Shown piece by piece: positions 58,355 to 64,000 of a stretch of 64,000 nt of DNA (its first letter is position 1; every line of letters starts with the position of its first letter). The notes under the pieces are model-generated. The model was not told where the DNA came from. It saw only the letters and a list, made by a program, of their open reading frames with translations, and did no database searches. A program made the translations under genes and the position numbers. Location of the stretch: contig JAZHRN010000137.1 of NCBI GenBank assembly GCA_036435485.1, positions 186,001-250,000 of the forward strand, in the 5' to 3' direction. This stretch comes from Saposhnikovia divaricata. Lineage: Eukaryota; Streptophyta; Magnoliopsida; Apiales; Apiaceae.

Positions 58355-58535
58355 TCCACTACGCACGGGCTTTTTAAATTTCAAATTTTTTGTTAAAAAT
58401 ATTGTTTTTAATTTAAAATATGACTTAATTATGGTTTTTTTATATAGGTGATTTCAATTTTATATGTATATATATTAATTAAAATAAACTACTATATTTT
58501 AAATAAAATAATATTTCATAATTTAAATGATTCTG
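58355..58535 (-). repeat. Copy of the 52643-52825 Helitron-like end, beside gene-fragment cluster 2
   Basis: 'ctacgcacgggctttttaaa', 'atttaattatggttt' and 'tatatattaattaaaataa' match 52650-52825 at roughly 88% by eye and in the same orientation. Similarity ends about 58535, just before the gene fragments begin. Confidence 0.65.
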
Positions 58536-58913
58536 AAGTAAGTTGCTTATGCTGGAGGCTAGTGAGCCTCGCGTTACCATATCTTCAGCCAGTTTCACCT
58601 ATGCATGTATAACATAGAAATTAAAGTTTACAGACTTAGATTCACAGAAGTTTCACGAGATAAGTTTCAGGGAAGCAAAGCTACAACTTGCACAGAATTT
58701 CGCCAGGATAATAGGATATATAGCTTTCACGTAATAAGATACAAGATACAATGGTTGGTGTAGCATCACTAAGTTACCAATGCATTTTTTCTGATGGCCT
58801 AATTATATACAGATAGGCCAATTAAACATCACACATACTTTCAAGTTTTATTCACCTCAAGTTTTGGTTCTAGATTAACATTTTGCTCCCGAAAGTTGAA
58901 AGATGTTTGGTAC

Positions 58914-59540
58914 CTTGGCTCTTAAAGCTTCCACATCCGATTTTAGAACTCGATTATTCATATTTGCATCTTTAAACTGTTGATTAGCATTTGTCAGATT
59001 CTTGAACAAAGTTGAGTATTCTCCCCGAAGCTGGTCAACCTGTGGAAAACCATACATCAAGTATCAACTAAAAACTAATTCCAAAGATATCTCTTGCATC
59101 ACTATACAAATATTAAAACAACACATTTCAGTCTCCTGCGGAAGATCACAAGCATCATAACTATGGCAGAACACACATACAATTTGACCATGCCATATGA
59201 TTATTTATTTGCAGCTTATTAACATCTACAATAACAATCCACCTGTTGCTCAAGATCTGCTAAATGTGCTTGCTTTCTTCTTCTGGAACGCCTAGCAGAA
59301 TCTCTGTTGGAGACCATCCTAAATAAAGCATAAACCATGTCCAGGGGATCTTAGCAAGCTCACATATTATCAAGCAATCTCAAATTCTTATTTTTTTTTT
59401 TTTTAAAAAAAAGTTACACGTACACACATTATACCTTTTAATACGTTTTACGTCAACCTGGTCACTCTGCTCACATGGACCAGCTTCTGTATCTAAATCA
59501 TCATCATCAGATAGCTCATGCAACGGACCCCGAAAAGATT
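58914..59540 (-). pseudogene. C-group bZIP transcription factor, three exons only
   Basis: Minus-strand exons, in order about 59535-59435, 59318-59243 and 59039-58914. They read HELSDDDDLDTEAGPCEQ...VDVKRIK, then [20 protein letters not shown] (the basic region with Asn and Arg contacts), then [12 protein letters not shown]...[14 protein letters not shown] (leucine zipper). They join in frame (KRIK-R-MVSNRD; LEQQ-VDQLRG) and match plant C-group (Opaque2/bZIP9-25-like) factors. The acceptor before the first exon reads ttttcgg where ttttcag would be expected, and the N- and C-terminal exons are not found, so this is a fragment. It starts about 380 bp after a Helitron-like end. Confidence 0.78.
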
Positions 59541-59621
59541 AAAGCAAGAAATCAATAAAAATGATACCTTTGTGACGCTGAGTGATCACAGCTTTAGAAG
59601 CCATTCTTCTCAAAACTCATG

Positions 59622-59729
<108 letters not shown>

Positions 59730-59769
59730 GGAAAAAGTTAAAGAAACTAAAGTTTAAATGTATAGTAAC

Positions 59770-60003
59770 CTCATTCAGCATCATGTGAAGCTCATCCCTA
59801 ACTTCAATCACACCATCCCTATCATTGTATTATTACTGATGTTGTATAGAAAGTTACTTGGTGTGCCCTCAGGGCTATCAATGGAAAGTGATCTCATTGA
59901 GGATGAAGACGAAGAATGTGGATTCTGATCATTTGGCAGCGAAGGCTCTACAGGAATGGCTTGTCGCATAAAATCATCCGGAAACAAATTTCTCATTTCC
60001 ATT
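59770..60003 (-). pseudogene. Coding-like exons, unidentified
   Basis: On the minus strand 60003-59858 reads MRNLFPDDFMRQAIPVEPSL to SLSIDSPEGTP and stops being open after a GT. A second patch at about 59815-59771 reads DGVIEVRDELHMMLNE before another GT. A third small patch near 59590 (ASKAVITQRHK) may belong with them. They look like fragments of one or more genes I do not recognise; the first two do not join in frame. Confidence 0.35.
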
Positions 60004-60005
60004 TC

Positions 60006-60663
60006 AATCAGTTGGTAGCAAATGCACCCAAGCTATTGTAACCCAGCCTAAAGTATGGACTTCCTGCTTCTTCTGCCATGTAAAGTGCAAGCAAGAAGCT
60101 TTTGTGGTCAATCCTTTGTGGTAAGCATTCAAGAACACGAGGAATCAGAAGCACATGCCCATATTCAATCGGACTAACCTGATACAATGCCCAAATATAA
60201 AAACCAAATATCCAAGAGACACTGACACTTGATATGTGAGGCGGACAGAGCAACATACATTAAAGGCAACAACAGTCGGGGAGTTTCCAACATCAATGGA
60301 AGCATCTGGAACGAAGTGAATTTCATCCTCCTCACTGGCTTTGAACTGGAAAATAATCATAACACTGCTTATTATTATACAATTAGAGGTTAGCAGGATT
60401 GAATATACAATATAAAAATCACAAAAAACAAATTAATGACTGAGCACAGTATAAGTTAGATGTTGTGACAATATATACCTGTGGTACGACAAATATACGC
60501 CTTCCAGAGTCCGAGATAAGAACATTGTAGGGTATATTACTGTTCTGAAGGCAAATGCAAGCATCTGAGACTGCGGTCGACAGATCCTCAAGGGTACAGA
60601 GACCCTCAAACACAAGACCTCTGAAAGGATAACCCAACAATTCAGAAATTTCAACCCCATCAC
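60006..60663 (-). pseudogene. GDP-L-galactose phosphorylase (VTC2-type) exons in permuted order
   Basis: Three minus-strand pieces of the ascorbate-pathway enzyme. In transcription order: 60663-60479 (GVEISELLGYPFRGL ... ISDSGRRIFVVPQ, which belongs after the catalytic histidines), then 60345-60259 (FKASEEDEIHFVPDASIDVG ... VVAFN) and 60178-60006 (SPIEYGHVLLIPRVLECLPQ to FRLGYNSLGAFAT), which belong before them. The last two join in frame (AFN-VSPIEY). The fragment ends at GAFATN with a stop, just short of the HxHxQ-type catalytic motif (HLHFQ in the family), which is not found. The order is therefore scrambled relative to the normal gene and the catalytic core is missing. Confidence 0.8.
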
Positions 60664-60797
60664 CTAAATTCATAACCTTCCAATATTTAACAATTTTTTA
60701 TGGCATTTAGTGTAATTTTATATGAAGTCTTGGGGTAGGGGGTGTAAAAAGGGCATGAAAAAGGATTCAAGATTTATGATTTAATAGATTTTATCAG

Positions 60798-61298
60798 GTG
60801 AATAATGCAGCAATTCCTGGACTCGTTGTTGTGAGCCCTGAAAAATTTATAAATGGAGGAGGATTTGTAAGTGTTTACAACTCCTGGTTGTTACGTAGAA
60901 TGTTTACAGCATTTATAACATCTGTGTATTACCTAAACAGTAATCATGAAGGGTCTAGATTTACATATGCAACGATCATGTATAGATAGAATGCTCACAC
61001 AGTGATACATGGACTAAAAAATCTAAGCAAAATTTACTTGGCTAATATAATCGAACATGTATAGCCCTCTAAATTTTTATTAAGCATTAATGGACCACTA
61101 TATCTGATTGTCTTCCTTCAGTATGAGAATGCCCATCTGTTAAAAGGAATTATCAGGGAGGACTATGAATTGGCAGTAGACTGTCTCGTTACAAACTATT
61201 ATGGAGAAAAAGCAGTCACTACAGAGCTGCTTCCACTGCTCAAACTCTCCAATTCAGCAAGAGTAGTGAACATGACAGGAACATTTGGGGAACTAAAA
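60798..61298 (+). pseudogene. Short-chain dehydrogenase/reductase, two internal exons
   Basis: Exons 60798-60866 and 61122-61298 on the plus strand, both with AG/GT borders and phase 0. They read VNNAAIPGLVV...KFINGGGF and YENAHLLKGIIREDYE...NYYGEKAVT...LLPLLKLSNSARVVNMTG. The NNAA motif and the NYYG/LLP...R(I/V)VN pattern match the plant (+)-neomenthol dehydrogenase/salutaridine reductase-like SDR family. The N-terminal cofactor-binding exon (TGxxxGIG) and the C-terminal exon with YxxxK are absent. Opposite orientation to its neighbours. Confidence 0.78.
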
Positions 61299-62341
61299 GT
61301 ATTTCCTAAATCCTAACATAGTTTTTTACACTAAACCTTTTGCAAAATACGGAGAAGAAAATTAAAATATCACATTTTTGTTGTTCATGTTAGTGAATTT
61401 ACAATGGTGGCACTTTTGCCTGATGGTGATCCTTCTGGTTTCTTCTTCTCAGAGATGCAGCCATCAACATTATGCCATCTTATTTCGCAACAATAAAAGA
61501 TCTTGTTATCTTCCATAAAAACTCCAGCTGATTGCTCTCCTTATCGAACATATTATGCAGTTTCTATGTTCAGAGGAAATTTGATAAAAAAAAAAAAAAA
61601 AATGGTCCAAGTTCTCTTTCAGAAGGTTAATTATTGTCGTAACTGATAATTTATCATAAAATGCAAAATGAGAGCCTTACCACGACCAGGGTACTGATGG
61701 AAACCGCCCTCCATTCTGTTTTCATGAAGTTTGCAACTCCAGTTCTAATAAAAATAAGAAAATAAGCTAGAGTTTATAATTACCATAATGAAAAGACACA
61801 GCCTATAATATACTTTCATGCAAGAATCTCAATTGTAGGACAATGTTTGCTGTTTTTGTTGCCTTGTCAGCATTAATTGAATATGAAACTGAAATGAGGC
61901 ATTCAAAGTGCACCTAAGAAAATCTATGAAACAAAACCCCAAATTCAATCATAAACTGATCAGTCCCAGATAATCAAATTAGATATCAATGTGCAGTTGC
62001 AACATTTGTGGTTCTCTTAATAACGGATAAAAAACTTCAGTCCTAAAAGTCTACCATTGGCTCTCAACAACCTGCATTCGTTTTGCATTGCTAGTTCTTT
62101 CAAGAATTTTAAATCTCTGCCTCCTCCTGACAACTTTTAGTTCAAAATGTTGTTACAGTAGTACTGCAGCAAGTTAATTAAACAAATACAATCTCTTATA
62201 ACTAATCAAAATGTCTATCGCAGACATTTAACATTAACATTAACATCTATGTTTTTAGGCCACACAAGAATTGCACAGTGGTTGCCACTAACCTGATACT
62301 AGTTTACTATATCATATTGTAAGTTTTGTTAGAGTTTTTGC
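61299..62341. other. Between SDR fragment and GTE-type ORF; one coding-like patch
   Basis: A minus-strand open patch at about 61396-61530 reads CCEIRWHNVDGCISEKKKPE then GSPSGKSATIVNS; composition looks coding, but the family is not recognised. The remainder is non-coding as far as I can see. Confidence 0.3.
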
Positions 62342-62388
62342 CAGTCTCCCTCAAACAACCAACCAAAAAGATCAACAGCGAGCAGCTG

Positions 62389-64000
62389 CTAGTTGCATAT
62401 CTGTCCCTCCTCCCAGTCTTGCAAAAATAGTCCATCTTCCTCGTCCTCGTAGTCCATGTAATCGTTCTTTAAGAAGAGGCCAATACGTTCCATTATATTT
62501 CCAAACCGATCGCCCTGTCTTGCATTGAAGAGTACTATTTCAAGTTCATTCAGTGCCTTCATATTGTCTTCTATCTCAACAGTCTTTTCCATCTTCTGTA
62601 GTGCAATACGAGCTGCTTCTCGTTCTCTCTCCCGACGTAGTCTCAGTTCTTCCCGAGCCTTCAATGATGAGGCAACTTTAGCAGCTCTGATTTGGTCCTC
62701 GATTCTTGCTTTCTCCTCTTGTTGTTGCCTCTCCAGTTTTTCTTCCTGCTGCAAATTTATGGGATATACCTTATCAACATGATCAAAAAGGGTCTTCTGT
62801 TTTGCCTTTAATATAGTGTCAGCAAAGCGTTTCTTTAGCATTACAGCACGTAGGGTTTTCTCAGGAGACAGCTCAAGATCAATAGCAGGAGTCCAGCCAT
62901 CAACAGAACCACTAGATGGTTGAGGACTAGAACAGTTATTCTCCTCATCCAATGCACTTACAGCCACATAAGATTCTGGATCTGATTTATAGGTATTAGA
63001 TGTTAAACTGCTTTCATGTTCCATTTTGGAAGCAACACAATTTTGTCCCGTATATCTTTCAGAAGGCAAATTACTGGAGGATTCATAAGCATAACCTTTC
63101 TGAGGGCTGCACTCGCATTTCAAACTGCCACAAGAATGGCATCTAGTAGCAACCACATTAAAAGAGGTTGCTATGGTTTTAACAGAACCACAAGTACTCC
63201 TCATATTACCATTGACTGTGCCTTTGCGTAAGACCTTTCCTGGGCACCTGCTATTTGGAATTTTTCTAGCAGCTGCAGGCCTTGCATTTGAAATCTTCAC
63301 ATACTGGGTCACTTTTTCCGGCATTGCTTCCCCAGGATTTCTTGTCAGCTTTTGCTTTTTTTCAAAAGACATAGACATCATAGGAGCTAATCCAACAGTC
63401 AAAGGAGCTGATTCTCTAGGGCAAAGATGCCTTGTTTCTGTTCTTTTTTGTTCCCTAAAACTAGTAAGGAAACTCTCTTCGCGATTAAGGCTCTCACGCT
63501 TCAATTTAACCTCCACAGACTTCCATTTAGTATTGAAGATGCTATCTAGTGTCATAGCATTCTTATGAAAAAAGTTTCCAGATGGGTTATACCGCATTGC
63601 ATTAGAGAAGGTGAGCTTGACATCATCCTTGAATTCTACAACAGTGAAGTACATATTATTCTGCAATTTGGTTCTCACGGTTCCCAAATCCATGGGTTTT
63701 GAGATAACTAAGAAATAATCAGGAATATTCAACTTGGCAGGATCAACCGGTTCACAGAAACCACACGAAGCAGGATGCTTAATCAGTGCCTCCAGGATGT
63801 TATCACAATAGCGCTTCAAACTACCATCCATCTTCTTCTGTCTTTTATTCAAGACATTATCTATTACCCCTGATGGTCCACGCTTCACAGATCGCACAGG
63901 AGATCCAACGCCATTCAATTTCAAGCTGTCTGAAGTGTGAGGAGCAGCTTTTTGTGATTCCTTCCTCATGGATACACAATTCTCTTTTATCCACAGCTGC
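62389..64000 (-). CDS. GTE-type bromodomain protein, copy 2 (intronless; may extend past window edge)
   Basis: Open frame of 526 residues from Met at 63969; the frame stays open to the window end, so the true start may be further upstream. Residues about 50-155 form a bromodomain: IKHPASCGFCEPVDP, NIPDYFLVISKPMDLGTV and NAMRYNPSGN with Asn128 in the acetyl-lysine pocket position. Then follow a linker, a Cys cluster CHSCGSLKCEC (277-287), LSPEK...RFADTILKAKQKTL, a coiled coil (about 405-470) and an acidic C-terminus. This is the architecture of plant GTE8-11 BET-like chromatin readers, but the NET domain expected after the bromodomain is not recognisable and no introns interrupt the ORF, unlike what I recall of those genes. 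It is either a retrocopy-like or captured gene, or a live intronless paralogue. Copy 1 is at 30787-38916. Confidence 0.82.
   Translation of the reverse strand, partial: QLWIKENCVSMRKESQKAAPHTSDSLKLNGVGSPVRSVKRGPSGVIDNVLNKRQKKMDGSLKRYCDNILEALIKHPASCGFCEPVDPAKLNIPDYFLVISKPMDLGTVRTKLQNNMYFTVVEFKDDVKLTFSNAMRYNPSGNFFHKNAMTLDSIFNTKWKSVEVKLKRESLNREESFLTSFREQKRTETRHLCPRESAPLTVGLAPMMSMSFEKKQKLTRNPGEAMPEKVTQYVKISNARPAAARKIPNSRCPGKVLRKGTVNGNMRSTCGSVKTIATSFNVVATRCHSCGSLKCECSPQKGYAYESSSNLPSERYTGQNCVASKMEHESSLTSNTYKSDPESYVAVSALDEENNCSSPQPSSGSVDGWTPAIDLELSPEKTLRAVMLKKRFADTILKAKQKTLFDHVDKVYPINLQQEEKLERQQQEEKARIEDQIRAAKVASSLKAREELRLRREREREAARIALQKMEKTVEIEDNMKALNELEIVLFNARQGDRFGNIMERIGLFLKNDYMDYEDEEDGLFLQDWEEGQICN

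Overview
This is a 64 kb stretch of nuclear DNA from a flowering plant, most likely a eudicot: it is AT-rich, has spliced gene fragments with GT/AG borders, plant-only families (ALOG/LSH, QUA2-like PMT, VTC2-type GDP-L-galactose phosphorylase) and the usual plant transposons (Ty1-copia, Ty3-gypsy, Mutator-like, Helitron, hAT, Stowaway and Harbinger MITEs, a tRNA-like SINE). The species cannot be named from sequence alone. Only one ordinary-looking complete host gene is present, an intronless ALOG/LSH transcription factor at 18220-18801(+).

Layout. 1-8.2 kb: a Ty3-gypsy 5' LTR with a tRNA-Asp-type primer site (minus strand, cut by the window edge), then a 2.7 kb non-autonomous LTR element (4508-7191, 5-bp TSD) whose interior is an array of short palindromes, nested in older LTR-like sequence. 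8.2-17.6 kb: a Helitron (8789-10529) carrying a nested Mutator-like element, a SINE and several MITEs. 17.6-19 kb: the LSH gene. 19-27.9 kb: AT-rich DNA with Stowaway, Mutator-like and hAT-type non-autonomous elements. 27.9-39.2 kb: gene-fragment cluster 1, holding the last exon of a PMT methyltransferase (+), four exons of a spastin-like AAA ATPase (-) and a bromodomain GTE-type ORF (-). That ORF is split by an intact Ty1-copia element (32118-38790) with identical 440-bp LTRs and a 5-bp TSD. 39.2-51.6 kb: a Pack-MULE-like element, duplicated repeats, a 380-bp TRIM with tRNA-like promoter boxes, and a 4.3 kb Mutator-like element containing an hAT MITE and a 2 kb solo LTR. 51.6-58.5 kb: very AT-rich diverged repeat arrays in opposite orientations, with Helitron-like ends. 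58.5-64 kb: gene-fragment cluster 2, with C-group bZIP exons (-), GDP-L-galactose phosphorylase exons in permuted order (-), SDR exons (+) and a second, uninterrupted copy of the GTE-type ORF (-) that runs to the window edge.

How it fits together. The two clusters each join fragments of unrelated genes, introns included, to the same intronless bromodomain ORF. That is the pattern expected of transposon-mediated gene capture, Helitron-type being the best guess because Helitron-like termini lie at or near the left side of each cluster. The structures I rate most worth a second look are the mini-retrotransposon with a Pol III-like tRNA promoter spanning its LTR/internal junction (43688-44067), the palindrome array in the non-autonomous LTR element (5857-6413), the permuted-exon gene-fragment cluster with the bromodomain ORF (58.5-64 kb), and the opposed AT-rich arrays (53-57 kb). 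Similarities were judged by eye; no database search was run.
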